Assembly: GCA_040216735.1 (NCBI GenBank)
Contig: JAVJOO010000001.1
Location: 62,001 to 126,000 of the forward strand
DNA: 64,000 bases
Reading direction: 5' to 3'
Origin: Alphaproteobacteria bacterium
GTDB taxonomy: Bacteria > Pseudomonadota > Alphaproteobacteria > SHVP01
Part shown: positions 25,240 to 32,874 of the stretch, piece after piece
Numbering within the stretch: the first letter of the stretch is position 1
Layout of the letters: every line of letters starts with the position of its first letter
Position numbers and translations under genes: made by a program
Notes under the pieces: generated by a model
Seen by the model: only the letters and a program-made list of their open reading frames with translations
What the model was told of the DNA's origin: nothing
Database searches by the model: none

Positions 25240-25833
25240 CTAGGGATACATGAGTTGGTGGTCCCAGTCGCCAGCCGGGCGACGCGTAAAGGCGACCCGC
25301 TCATGGAGCCGGGACGGCAGTTCCCACCACAGCTCGATCATCGCCGGAACCAGCAGAAAACCCGACCAAAACGCAGGACGGGGCACCTCATGGTCGCCAA
25401 AACGCTGGGCGGTATCGGCGACCGCCGCTTCAAGCGCGGCACGGGAGTCGAGCGGCGCCGACTGGCGCGAGGCCCAGGCGCCGATCTGACTGCCCCGGTC
25501 GCGGCTCGCGAAATAGGCGTCCGCCTCCGCCTCCGCAACCGCCAGGACAGCACCCTCGATCCGCACCTGACGCCGCAGGCTCTTCCAATACAAACATAAC
25601 GCGGCACGCGGATCGGCCGCGAGATCCCGGCCCTTGGCGCTCTCAAGGTTGGTGTAGAAAACCACGCCGCGCGCATCGATACCTTTCAACAGAACCATTC
25701 GGACTTTAGGAGCGCCGCTGGCATCAACCGTCGCCAACGCGGCCGCCGTCGGATTGAAGGTCTCGCTCGCCGCAGCTGCATCCAACCACGCTGCGACAGT
25801 GGTAATAGGGTCTTGATCGGTCGGAATATTCAC
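25240..25833 (-). CDS. pdxH: pyridoxamine 5'-phosphate oxidase
   Basis: A 197-residue FMN enzyme that oxidises pyridoxamine or pyridoxine 5'-phosphate to PLP. Visible blocks are NPTAAALATVDASGAPKVRM, VLLKGIDARGVVFYTNLESA, KGRDLAADPRAALCLYWKSL, RQVRIEGAVLAV, SRDRGSQIGAWASRQS and FWSGFLLVPAMIELW. The C-terminus ends DHQLMYP, where most members have a W...RL.P ending, a small deviation in the region that contacts the substrate phosphate. The start is GTG at 25833. The 220-bp region upstream is shared with the divergent lipoprotein gene. Confidence 0.9.
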   Translation of the reverse strand: MNIPTDQDPITTVAAWLDAAAASETFNPTAAALATVDASGAPKVRMVLLKGIDARGVVFYTNLESAKGRDLAADPRAALCLYWKSLRRQVRIEGAVLAVAEAEADAYFASRDRGSQIGAWASRQSAPLDSRAALEAAVADTAQRFGDHEVPRPAFWSGFLLVPAMIELWWELPSRLHERVAFTRRPAGDWDHQLMYP

Positions 25834-25934
25834 GGCTGCGCCACCCTCAACTCCCCTGGTGTTAGGCCAAGACGCGCCCCCACAACATGTCGTTGCCTCA
25901 ATCGCCGGATTTGCCGACGGGCCAACGTGAGAGT

Positions 25935-25964
25935 TTCGCCAGATTGGTGTCGCTTCTATATAAT
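25935..25964 (+). promoter_or_regulatory. candidate promoter for the lipoprotein/Sel1 pair
   Basis: A perfect -10 box, TATAAT, lies at 25959-25964, about 90 bases upstream of the gene at 26054. The -35 region (TTTCGCC, about 25934-25940) is a poor match to TTGACA, so the assignment rests on the -10 box and position. Confidence 0.4.
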
Positions 25965-26053
25965 GGTGACGCCTCGACCGGCAAGGGCCGTTCGGTCGAG
26001 AGGGGGCAGCGTAACCGTCCGGTTACATTCACAGTTGATGGAGAAATAAAGAG

Positions 26054-26527
26054 ATGTCCCTTTCTAAATTCGCTCTCGCTGCCGCTCTGGGCCTCACCCT
26101 CGCGGCGTGCCAGGATACCGGCCAAAAACAAGGGGCCGGCACCATCATTGGCGCCGTCGGCGGTGCCATTGCTGGGGCTCAGTTCGGAAAAGGCGACGGT
26201 CAGCTCGCAGCAACGGCAGTCGGCACGCTGTTGGGCGCCTTCGTCGGCAGCGAGGTTGGCAAGTCCCTCGACCGCGCCGACCGCGCGGCCATGGGGCAGG
26301 TAACCCAGCAGACCCTCGAAAAAGGACCTGTCGGCGGCACCAATTCGTGGAGCAATCCCGATTCGGGAAATTCGGGTACCATTACCCCAACACGCACCTA
26401 CACAAAGAACGACGGGCAGCCATGCCGCGAGTTTCAGCAGACTGTCACGATCGGCGGCAAGGTCGAAGAAGCCTATGGCACCGCCTGCCGCCAGGCCGAC
26501 GGCACCTGGAAGATCGTGACCGGATAG
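26054..26527 (+). CDS. glycine-zipper outer-membrane lipoprotein (17 kDa antigen-like)
   Basis: A 157-residue lipoprotein. The signal peptide ends in the lipobox LAAC (Cys about residue 19). Two Gly-zipper segments follow: GAGTIIGAVGGAIAGAQFG and AATAVGTLLGAFVGSEVGKS, the 2TM glycine-zipper pattern of rickettsial 17-kDa-antigen-like proteins. The C-terminal domain (TPTRTYTKNDGQPCREFQQT, YGTACRQADGTWKIV) holds two cysteines. It probably sits in the outer membrane as a structural or stress-related factor. A ribosome site GATGGAG lies upstream. The Sel1 gene starts 18 bases downstream. Confidence 0.88.
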   Translation: MSLSKFALAAALGLTLAACQDTGQKQGAGTIIGAVGGAIAGAQFGKGDGQLAATAVGTLLGAFVGSEVGKSLDRADRAAMGQVTQQTLEKGPVGGTNSWSNPDSGNSGTITPTRTYTKNDGQPCREFQQTVTIGGKVEEAYGTACRQADGTWKIVTG

Positions 26528-26544
26528 CAACCGTTGCGTGGGCA

Positions 26545-28068
26545 GTGACCATACCGACAGCGGAACGCTGCCCAACCCACGATTGGCTTAGGCGCCTTCG
26601 CGGCGCCTTTGCTGCCATCGTCGTCACCCTGATCCTGGTGACAGGGGCGGTCGCCCCCGCTCGGGCTGACTTCGAGAGCGGCGTGAAGGCCTACGACGCC
26701 GGCGATTTCACGACCGCTTACAACGATTGGCTACCGATTGCGGCGGGTGGCGATCCCTTCGCCCAGCGCAATATCGGCCACCTCTACCGCCTCGGCCTCG
26801 GTGTGCCGCAGGATTTCAAGGTCGCCTTCAACTGGTATCAACGCGCGGCCGAACAGGGGCTCGTGCGAGCCCAGGCCAACCTCGCCAACATGCTGCTGCG
26901 CGGCCAGGGCGTTGATCAAAACCCCGAGGAAGCAGCCGCGTGGTTCCACCGTGCCGCGGCGGCGGGACACGCCATATCTCAGTTCAATATCGGGCAAATG
27001 TACCGAAAGGGACTGGCCGTTCCGCAGGACAACGCCAAAGCGTTGGGATGGTTCCAGTTGGCCGCGGACGCCGGCCACGAACGCTCGATCGAACTCGTCG
27101 CGATCATGACGGCCGAGGGCATTGTCGCCGCGGGCGACGAAGCGTTGCTCGAGCCGCCCTTCGGCGCGGCGGCGACGGCACAACAGCAACCAAGCGAGCG
27201 CACCGATGCGCCGGACCAGGGCGACGAACTGCTCGATGAGGAGGACGACGACGACGACAATCCGTTCGCGTCGATTCTCTCTGAGGACGAAGAAGCCACC
27301 ACCGAACCGCCCGCGCGCCCAGCAACATCCGATAATGGCGCAACACCGCGCCGAACCGTCGTTCCCGCAACCCGACCCAGCAATTCGCGCGACCAAGCTG
27401 GCGACGATACCCTTGGCGGAAGCGACGAAGACACCGATTCCAGCCAGGTCGCGGCTTTGCCGGCAACCGACCCCGCGACCCCAGCCGCGAATGGCGGCGC
27501 GATCGTCGGTGGCGAGGTCGATACATCGGGACCGGCCGAGGATACAGCCGGCGGCGAAAACCATACCAACCCTGGCGAAGACGACCTCCTCGGCGACGAC
27601 GATCCCCTCGGCGACGACGACAGCGCGGGCGACGTAGACGGGGCCGACGAGACACCCGTCCAAAGCGAGACCGACTCCGCACCTGCCGCGCCCGCCCCCC
27701 AGGTCGCAGCTCGCACCCCCGAACCGTTGACCCGCCAACCCCGGATATCGGACGAAGCGATGGCGGCCGCCGTCAGCGAGGGGCTCCGCGCCTATCAAGA
27801 CAAAGACTACACGACGGCCCTGCGCACCTGGCTCCCCCTTGCCCAAGCCGGCAACCGCGACGCGCAGTTCTTCGTCGGCGGCCTCTACATGGACGGCGCC
27901 GGCGTCGCTGAGGACCGTGTCCGCGCCCATGCCTGGTGGCGGCTCGCGGCGGACCAGGGTCACACCCGCGCCACGGAATTTCTTGAGTTGATCGTCGCCG
28001 TCATGTCCCCCGACCAACTCACCCAGGCCGCCGACCTCGCCGAGGAGTTTCGGGCCGCCATTCGCTAG
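26545..28068 (+). CDS. periplasmic Sel1-repeat protein with long acidic linker
   Basis: About 507 residues. A signal peptide (FAAIVVTLILVTGAVAPARA) is followed by Sel1/TPR-like repeats at about 40-190 (for example AAEQGLVRAQANLANMLLRG and AAAAGHAISQFNIGQMYRKG). A Pro/Asp/Glu-rich low-complexity linker of about 200 residues follows, with DEEDDDDDN and the near-repeat DDLLGDDDPLGDDD. One final Sel1 region (about 420-500) ends the protein. Sel1 repeats mediate protein-protein contacts. The GTG at 26545 is the only sensible start ahead of the signal peptide, though no clear ribosome site precedes it; reinitiation after the lipoprotein gene, 17 bases away, is possible. Confidence 0.75.
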   Translation: MTIPTAERCPTHDWLRRLRGAFAAIVVTLILVTGAVAPARADFESGVKAYDAGDFTTAYNDWLPIAAGGDPFAQRNIGHLYRLGLGVPQDFKVAFNWYQRAAEQGLVRAQANLANMLLRGQGVDQNPEEAAAWFHRAAAAGHAISQFNIGQMYRKGLAVPQDNAKALGWFQLAADAGHERSIELVAIMTAEGIVAAGDEALLEPPFGAAATAQQQPSERTDAPDQGDELLDEEDDDDDNPFASILSEDEEATTEPPARPATSDNGATPRRTVVPATRPSNSRDQAGDDTLGGSDEDTDSSQVAALPATDPATPAANGGAIVGGEVDTSGPAEDTAGGENHTNPGEDDLLGDDDPLGDDDSAGDVDGADETPVQSETDSAPAAPAPQVAARTPEPLTRQPRISDEAMAAAVSEGLRAYQDKDYTTALRTWLPLAQAGNRDAQFFVGGLYMDGAGVAEDRVRAHAWWRLAADQGHTRATEFLELIVAVMSPDQLTQAADLAEEFRAAIR

Positions 28069-28074
28069 GGGCGG

Positions 28075-28089
28075 TTAACCCGCCCTTAA
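28075..28089. promoter_or_regulatory. CtrA-type binding site TTAA-N7-TTAA upstream of the DnaJ-like gene
   Basis: TTAACCCGCCCTTAA matches the alphaproteobacterial CtrA consensus of two TTAA half-sites seven bases apart, and TTAACC occurs again at 28101. It lies 48-62 bases upstream of the ATG at 28137. The same stretch can form a GGGCGG/CCGCCC hairpin (28069-28085) right after the previous stop codon, so a terminator-like role is a competing reading. Confidence 0.5.
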
Positions 28090-28136
28090 CCCTGTTTGCG
28101 TTAACCTTTGGACCGGTTGGCAGAATATCGGTCCCC

Positions 28137-29225
28137 ATGAACGACCCCTACAAAACCCTCGGAATTCCGCGCAAAGCGACGCAGGACGCCGTGAAGCAGG
28201 CCTATCGCCGGTTGGCGATGGAACTGCACCCCGATCGCAATCCCGAAAACCCGCGGATCGCCGAAAAGTTCAAGGACGTCAGCGCGGCCTACGCCATCGT
28301 TGGCGACCCCGACAAACGTGCCCGGTTCGATCGCGGCGACATCGATGCCTGGGGTCGGCGGCGGCCCCGCCGCCCAACGCCGCAAGCCTCGGCGACCGCC
28401 GAATCGAGCGATACCCGGAGCAACCGGACATCGACGGGCAATCCTGCGGAAGGCCCCGCGCCCAACGGCACCAAACAGCAACAGACGACCGGCTCGAAGG
28501 CCGCACCCAACGCCCAACCCAAGACCGCTTCGGCGGACCCAAACGCCAAGACCGCCCCGCCGCCCGGCCGCGAGAAGAAACCGCGCGCAACGGGCAAACC
28601 CGGCTGGCTCGCCGGCGGGATCAAGGCCGAAGATATTTTCGGCCCACTCTTTCCCAGCAAGACCGCGCGCGCCCAACCGAACGCGGCCCCGCCCGTCGAC
28701 CCGACCCACCGGCTCCGCGTCAGTTTCGTCGAAGCGGCCACCGGTACCGCGAAGCGCCTCACGACCGGCCGCGGTCGCGCCCTGGAGGTCGCCGTGCCGC
28801 CAGGCATTCGCGACGGTCAAATCGTTCGCCTCAAAGGTCAGGGCGAAACCGGCCCGCTGGGTCGCCGCGGCGATGCGCTCGTGAAGATCGACGTGACGCC
28901 CCACAAACTGTTTCGCGCCGAGGGCGACGACGTTCACCTCGAAGTGCCGATCTCGCTCGAAGAGGCCGTCCTCGGCGCGCGCATTCGCGTCCCCACCGTA
29001 ACGGGTTCGGTCGACGTGGCCGTGCCGCGCGGTGCCAACTCAGGCGCCCAATTGCGCCTCCGCGGCAAAGGACTGCGTCGCCCCGGCGGCAAGACCTCGG
29101 GCGATCAAGTCATCCGCCTTGTAATCACCCTGCCGCAGGGCACCGACCCCGACCTTGAGGCATTCGTCCGGCAACGACAGGGACGCTCGACCTTCGACCC
29201 GCGCGAGAACATCGCCGCCGCCTGA
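28137..29225 (+). CDS. DnaJ-family co-chaperone without zinc finger (CbpA-like)
   Basis: A 362-residue protein. The J domain (4-70) has DPYKTLGIPRKATQDAVKQA, the HPD tripeptide in ELHPDRNP and AYAIVGDPDKRARFD. A Pro/Lys/Thr-rich linker (75-160) replaces the Gly/Phe region, and no CxxCxGxG zinc-binding repeats are present. The C-terminal substrate-binding domains follow (about 185-350; LRVSFVEAATGTAKRLT, PPGIRDGQIVRLKGQG, RGDALVKIDVTPHKLF, GKGLRRPGG). This is a class II Hsp40 that recruits DnaK. A CtrA-type site lies upstream and fabI follows on the same strand. Confidence 0.88.
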   Translation: MNDPYKTLGIPRKATQDAVKQAYRRLAMELHPDRNPENPRIAEKFKDVSAAYAIVGDPDKRARFDRGDIDAWGRRRPRRPTPQASATAESSDTRSNRTSTGNPAEGPAPNGTKQQQTTGSKAAPNAQPKTASADPNAKTAPPPGREKKPRATGKPGWLAGGIKAEDIFGPLFPSKTARAQPNAAPPVDPTHRLRVSFVEAATGTAKRLTTGRGRALEVAVPPGIRDGQIVRLKGQGETGPLGRRGDALVKIDVTPHKLFRAEGDDVHLEVPISLEEAVLGARIRVPTVTGSVDVAVPRGANSGAQLRLRGKGLRRPGGKTSGDQVIRLVITLPQGTDPDLEAFVRQRQGRSTFDPRENIAAA

Positions 29226-29234
29226 CGGCGAAAT

Positions 29235-29262
29235 TTGACGCCGAATCCGGTTGGTGTAGGAT
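29235..29262 (+). promoter_or_regulatory. sigma-70-type promoter for fabI
   Basis: TTGACG (29235-29240) and TAGGAT (29257-29262) are separated by 16 bases and lie about 60 bases upstream of the fabI start, in an otherwise gene-free 96-base gap. Confidence 0.5.
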
Positions 29263-29321
29263 GCCGTAAATCCCGCCATCGGGCAGTTTTTCGCCCCCGA
29301 ACACCACGGAGACCTGTGCCA

Positions 29322-30149
29322 ATGAGTGCTCCAGCGAGCCTTATGGAGGGCAAACGCGGATTGATCATGGGCGTCGCCAATGATCGCTCGCTAGCCTGGG
29401 GTATTGCACGCAAAGTCGCCGAACACGGCGCCGAGGTTGCGTTCACCTATCAGGGCGACGCCTTGGAAAAACGCGTCCGCCCGCTCGCCGACTCGATCGG
29501 CTCCAAAATCGTACTCCCCTGCGACGTCACCGACGACGCCAGTATGGACGCGGTCTTCGACACCCTCGCCAAAACCTGGGGCAAACTAGACTTCCTCGTC
29601 CACGCCATTTCGTTTTCCGACAAGAACCAGCTCCGCGGCCGCTACGTCGATACCACGGCCGACAACTTCCGCATGACGATGGACATTTCCTGCTTTTCGC
29701 TGACCGCGCTGTCCAAGCGGGTCGAACCGCTAATGACCGACGGCGGTTCCATCGTCACGTTGACCTACTACGGCGCCGAAAAGGTCATGCCGCATTACAA
29801 CGTCATGGGCGTGGCCAAGGCAGCGCTCGAAGCCAGCGTCCGCTACCTTGCGATGGATCTCGGCAAGAACAGGATCCGGGTCAACGCGATCTCGGCCGGC
29901 CCGGTCAAGACGCTGGCGGCCAGCGGCATCGGCGACTTCCGCTACATCCTAAAATGGAACGAATACAATTCGCCGCTCCGCCGGACGACCACCATCGAGG
30001 ATGTCGGCGGCGCGGCGCTTTACCTCATGAGCGACCTCGGCCAGGGCGTCACCGGCGAAGTCCATCACGTCGATAGCGGCTACCACGTCGTCGGCATGAA
30101 GGCCGCCGACGCCCCCGACATATCGGTTGCCCCCGCCGAGAAGGACTGA
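29322..30149 (+). CDS. fabI: enoyl-[acyl-carrier-protein] reductase (NADH), FabI type
   Basis: A 275-residue protein that performs the last reduction of each fatty-acid elongation cycle. It has MEGKRGLIMGVANDRSLAWG with the FabI nucleotide loop, LPCDVTDDASMDAVF, LVHAISFSDKNQLRGRYVDT, and the catalytic Y-x6-K as HYNVMGVAKAALEASVRYLA. NRIRVNAISAGPVKTLAASG and GEVHHVDSGYHVVGM complete the fold. The ATG at 29322 follows GGAGACC. The gene precedes aroC by 24 bases; fabI near aroC is an arrangement seen in alphaproteobacteria. Confidence 0.95.
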   Translation: MSAPASLMEGKRGLIMGVANDRSLAWGIARKVAEHGAEVAFTYQGDALEKRVRPLADSIGSKIVLPCDVTDDASMDAVFDTLAKTWGKLDFLVHAISFSDKNQLRGRYVDTTADNFRMTMDISCFSLTALSKRVEPLMTDGGSIVTLTYYGAEKVMPHYNVMGVAKAALEASVRYLAMDLGKNRIRVNAISAGPVKTLAASGIGDFRYILKWNEYNSPLRRTTTIEDVGGAALYLMSDLGQGVTGEVHHVDSGYHVVGMKAADAPDISVAPAEKD

Positions 30150-30173
30150 CCGGCCCCCGGGCTGGCCGCGGCC

Positions 30174-31250
30174 ATGTCGCACAACACCTACGGCCATCTT
30201 TTTCGCGTCACCACCTGGGGCGAGAGCCACGGTCCGGCGATCGGCGGCGTGGTCGACGGCGTCCCGCCGCTGATCGACCTCGGCGAATCGGACATTCAAC
30301 CGTGGCTCGACCGGCGCCGCCCGGGCCAAAGTCGTTTCACCACACAACGCAAGGAACCCGACACCGTCGAGATTCTCTCCGGCGTATTCGAGGGCAAAAC
30401 GACCGGCACGCCGATCTCGCTGCTGATCCGCAATCAGGATGCGCGCTCCAAGGACTATGGGGAGATCAAGGACACCTACCGTCCCGGCCATGCCGACTAC
30501 ACCTACGACGCCAAGTACGGGATCCGCGACTACCGCGGCGGTGGCCGCCAGTCCGCCCGCGAAACTGCGGTGCGCGTGGCGGCCGGCGCCATCGCCCGCA
30601 AGATTCTCGGCGGCACCGTCGGGGTGCGCGGCGCCCTCATACAAGTCGGCAACGACAAAATCGACCGCGCCAACTGGGACTGGGCGGCGGTCGATGCCAA
30701 CCCGTTCTTCGCCCCCGATGCGCGGGCCGCGGAACGCTGGACCGCTCTATTGGATAAAGTGCGTAAGGACGGCTCGTCCGTCGGTGCCGTGATCGAAGTC
30801 GTGGCCAGCGGCGTACCGGCTGGCTGGGGCGCGCCGCTCTACGGCAAGCTCGACGCCGACTTGGCGGCCGCGATGATGAGTATCAACGCCGTCAAAGGGG
30901 TCGAGATCGGCGCGGGCTTCGGCGCCGCCGCCCTCACCGGCGCCGAGAACGCCGATGAAATGCGCATGGACGGAAAACGCATCGTGTTCCAATCCAACCA
31001 CGCGGGCGGCATCCTGGGCGGCATATCGACCGGACAGGACATTGTCGTGCGCTTTGCCGTCAAACCGACGTCGTCCATTCTGCGACCCCGCGCGACGGTC
31101 ACCCGAACCGGCGAAAACACCGAGATCGTCACCAAGGGCCGCCACGATCCGTGCGTCGGCATCCGTGCCGTACCGGTCGGCGAAGCGATGATGGCCTGCG
31201 TCCTGGCCGACCACCTCCTGCGCCACCGCGCGCAAGCCGGCACGCCTTAG
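30174..31250 (+). CDS. aroC: chorismate synthase
   Basis: A 358-residue enzyme converting 5-enolpyruvylshikimate 3-phosphate to chorismate with reduced FMN, the last step of the shikimate pathway. Signatures include [19 protein letters not shown] at the N-terminus, [58 protein letters not shown], and [20 protein letters not shown] near 280. The family length is matched. Its C-terminus is followed by an unrelated AT-richer gene, so the chromosomal backbone breaks just here. Confidence 0.97.
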   Translation: MSHNTYGHLFRVTTWGESHGPAIGGVVDGVPPLIDLGESDIQPWLDRRRPGQSRFTTQRKEPDTVEILSGVFEGKTTGTPISLLIRNQDARSKDYGEIKDTYRPGHADYTYDAKYGIRDYRGGGRQSARETAVRVAAGAIARKILGGTVGVRGALIQVGNDKIDRANWDWAAVDANPFFAPDARAAERWTALLDKVRKDGSSVGAVIEVVASGVPAGWGAPLYGKLDADLAAAMMSINAVKGVEIGAGFGAAALTGAENADEMRMDGKRIVFQSNHAGGILGGISTGQDIVVRFAVKPTSSILRPRATVTRTGENTEIVTKGRHDPCVGIRAVPVGEAMMACVLADHLLRHRAQAGTP

Positions 31251-31294
31251 CGGGCTACAAGAGCTTGGAAGGTTACAAACAACAGACAAAAAAC

Positions 31295-32146
31295 ATGCCT
31301 TGGGCGAGCATGGGCCGGACGACACCGGTTAGCCGTGCCGGGTTGAGTTTGGTTGCTGTTGGAACATCGTCGTTCGATGCGCCAATTCGAGAACCAGGCG
31401 ACCCCCCGATCCAATTCAGCAACGAAGACTCAAATTTTGAACAGTACCTCGCCGAAATTGTAGGGACCGCGATTCAAGTCGGGGAGGGAAAGCTAGCAAC
31501 CTGCGCTCATGTCATCGAAGCCGTTGCGGAAAAAAAACGCCAAGGCTACTTGTTGACAAGGTCACGGACTGAAAATGATTACGAATGCACCTCTTGGCCT
31601 TTCAGAAACACCCTCCGGTACGTTGACCCAAGAAACGGAAAAGCAAACGTCTCCGTAGATCTGGCGATAATACTGGCATTTTATCCGGGTATTCCGCCTC
31701 GCTACGATGTACCGATCGCGCGCTGGGGCGATTCAACAAAGCTTGGTGTTGGAGATCCGATTGTTATCGGCGGCTACCCCTACGGTACTGACTTGTTCCG
31801 AAGCACTCAGACGAACAGGGGGATTATTCAACCAACATTCTACCCTGGTATAGTGAGTGCAATCCTACCTGCCACCGGTCCCACCGAGACGCGTTTGCTA
31901 CAAATCAGCGCTTTAGCCGCTGGTGGTATCAGTGGGGGAGCAGTACTCGATCCGATTTCGGGGAAGGTGCTTGGTATGGTGACGTCTGGCTTGGAGGAAA
32001 ACGGCGCGATGCAGCCCGTCACCTACGCCATCCCCAGCGAAGTCATCGCTCCATTCTCAAGCAACATCAATTTTGAAGCTGCAGGACGCCGGATAGGAAA
32101 AGAGGCACCGCTTGGTGTGAATGGTCGCCCAGCAAAAGAAAAGTAA
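31295..32146 (+). CDS. trypsin-like (S1-type) serine protease, likely horizontally acquired
   Basis: About 283 residues with no signal peptide. The catalytic triad is readable: His72 in LATCAHVIEAV, Asp122 in VSVDLAIILAF and Ser213 in ALAAGGISGGAVLD. GYPYGTD and a C-terminal GKVLGMVTSGLEENG are usual for trypsin-like peptidases related to DegP/HtrA, but no PDZ domain is present. The coding sequence is visibly poorer in G+C and uses AT-ending codons far more than its neighbours, with no strong ribosome site. It is inserted between aroC and a peroxidase-like gene. I read it as a recently transferred cytoplasmic protease, possibly a defence or stress effector; that role is speculation. Confidence 0.7.
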   Translation: MPWASMGRTTPVSRAGLSLVAVGTSSFDAPIREPGDPPIQFSNEDSNFEQYLAEIVGTAIQVGEGKLATCAHVIEAVAEKKRQGYLLTRSRTENDYECTSWPFRNTLRYVDPRNGKANVSVDLAIILAFYPGIPPRYDVPIARWGDSTKLGVGDPIVIGGYPYGTDLFRSTQTNRGIIQPTFYPGIVSAILPATGPTETRLLQISALAAGGISGGAVLDPISGKVLGMVTSGLEENGAMQPVTYAIPSEVIAPFSSNINFEAAGRRIGKEAPLGVNGRPAKEK

Positions 32147-32224
32147 CTTAGTAGCTACATCGCAACCGCGAGCTTTGATCGCAATTTCAGAACGGACTTG
32201 AAAAACGCCGGCCGGAGGATTCCG

Positions 32225-32803
32225 ATGACCCAACCCGACCATGTCCATGCGCTCGACCTCAACGAACCCGCGCGCACCGACCTCGACGAAGACCTGCAGA
32301 AATATTACGCGCTGTGCGACGACAAGATCGGGTTCATCCCCAACGTGCTGCGCGCCTATTCGTGGAATCAGAAAAAACTGCGCTGGTTCACGCGCTTCTA
32401 CAACGAGATCATGCTGGGCGAATCCGGCCTGTCGCTGCTCGAGCGCGAGATGATCGCCGTCGTCGTGTCCTCGGCTAACCGCTGCCTCTACTGCCAGGTC
32501 GCCCACGGGGCCGCCGTGCGCGACTACGCGAAAGACCCGGTGCTGGGCGAGTTTATGGTGATGAACTACCGCAACGCCGTCCTGACGCCGCGTCACCGCG
32601 CCATGCTCGACTTTGCCTACAAGCTGACCACGGAATCGCACACCGTCGTCGAACACGACCGCCAAACGTTACGCGACGCCGGTTTCGCCGACGCCGATAT
32701 CTGGGACATCTGCGACGTCGTCGGCCTGTTCAATATGACCAACCGGGTTGCCGCGGGCGTCGACATGATGCCCAACCCCGAATACCACGCCACCGCGCGC
32801 TAG
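32225..32803 (+). CDS. AhpD-like peroxidase-related protein (carboxymuconolactone decarboxylase fold)
   Basis: A 192-residue, mostly helical protein. The redox motif is NRCLYCQVAHGAAVR, i.e. CxxC plus a histidine as in AhpD. Upstream helices (DDKIGFIPNVLRAYSWNQKK, LLEREMIAVVVSSA) match the uncharacterised peroxidase-related family. It would reduce peroxides through its dithiol. The ATG at 32225 follows GGAGGATTCC. The gene is convergent with an RNA methyltransferase gene, separated only by a short repeat. Confidence 0.85.
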   Translation: MTQPDHVHALDLNEPARTDLDEDLQKYYALCDDKIGFIPNVLRAYSWNQKKLRWFTRFYNEIMLGESGLSLLEREMIAVVVSSANRCLYCQVAHGAAVRDYAKDPVLGEFMVMNYRNAVLTPRHRAMLDFAYKLTTESHTVVEHDRQTLRDAGFADADIWDICDVVGLFNMTNRVAAGVDMMPNPEYHATAR

Positions 32804-32874
32804 CGCGCAACGTCTGAACACTCGGTAGCGCGCAATCTTTAAACGCGCGTAAGCGCGCAACATCAAAACCCGCG
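32801..32874. repeat. degenerate tandem repeat between convergent genes, three units of about 25 bp
   Basis: TAGCGCGCAA or TAAGCGCGCAA recurs at 32801, 32826 and 32850, each followed by a looser AAC-rich tail and a CG ending. The array fills the whole gap between the convergent stop codons; the first stop codon is part of unit 1. GCGCGC cores could form small hairpins that end transcripts from both sides. Confidence 0.6.

Noticed and set aside
25887-26303. 138-residue plus-strand frame in the pdxH/lipoprotein intergenic region
   Set aside because: It runs through the likely promoter and overlaps the lipoprotein in another frame; no family features.
26107-26544. N-terminal extension of the Sel1 protein across the lipoprotein gene
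   Set aside because: The lipoprotein frame is clearly real; the Sel1 signal peptide begins just after a GTG at 26545.
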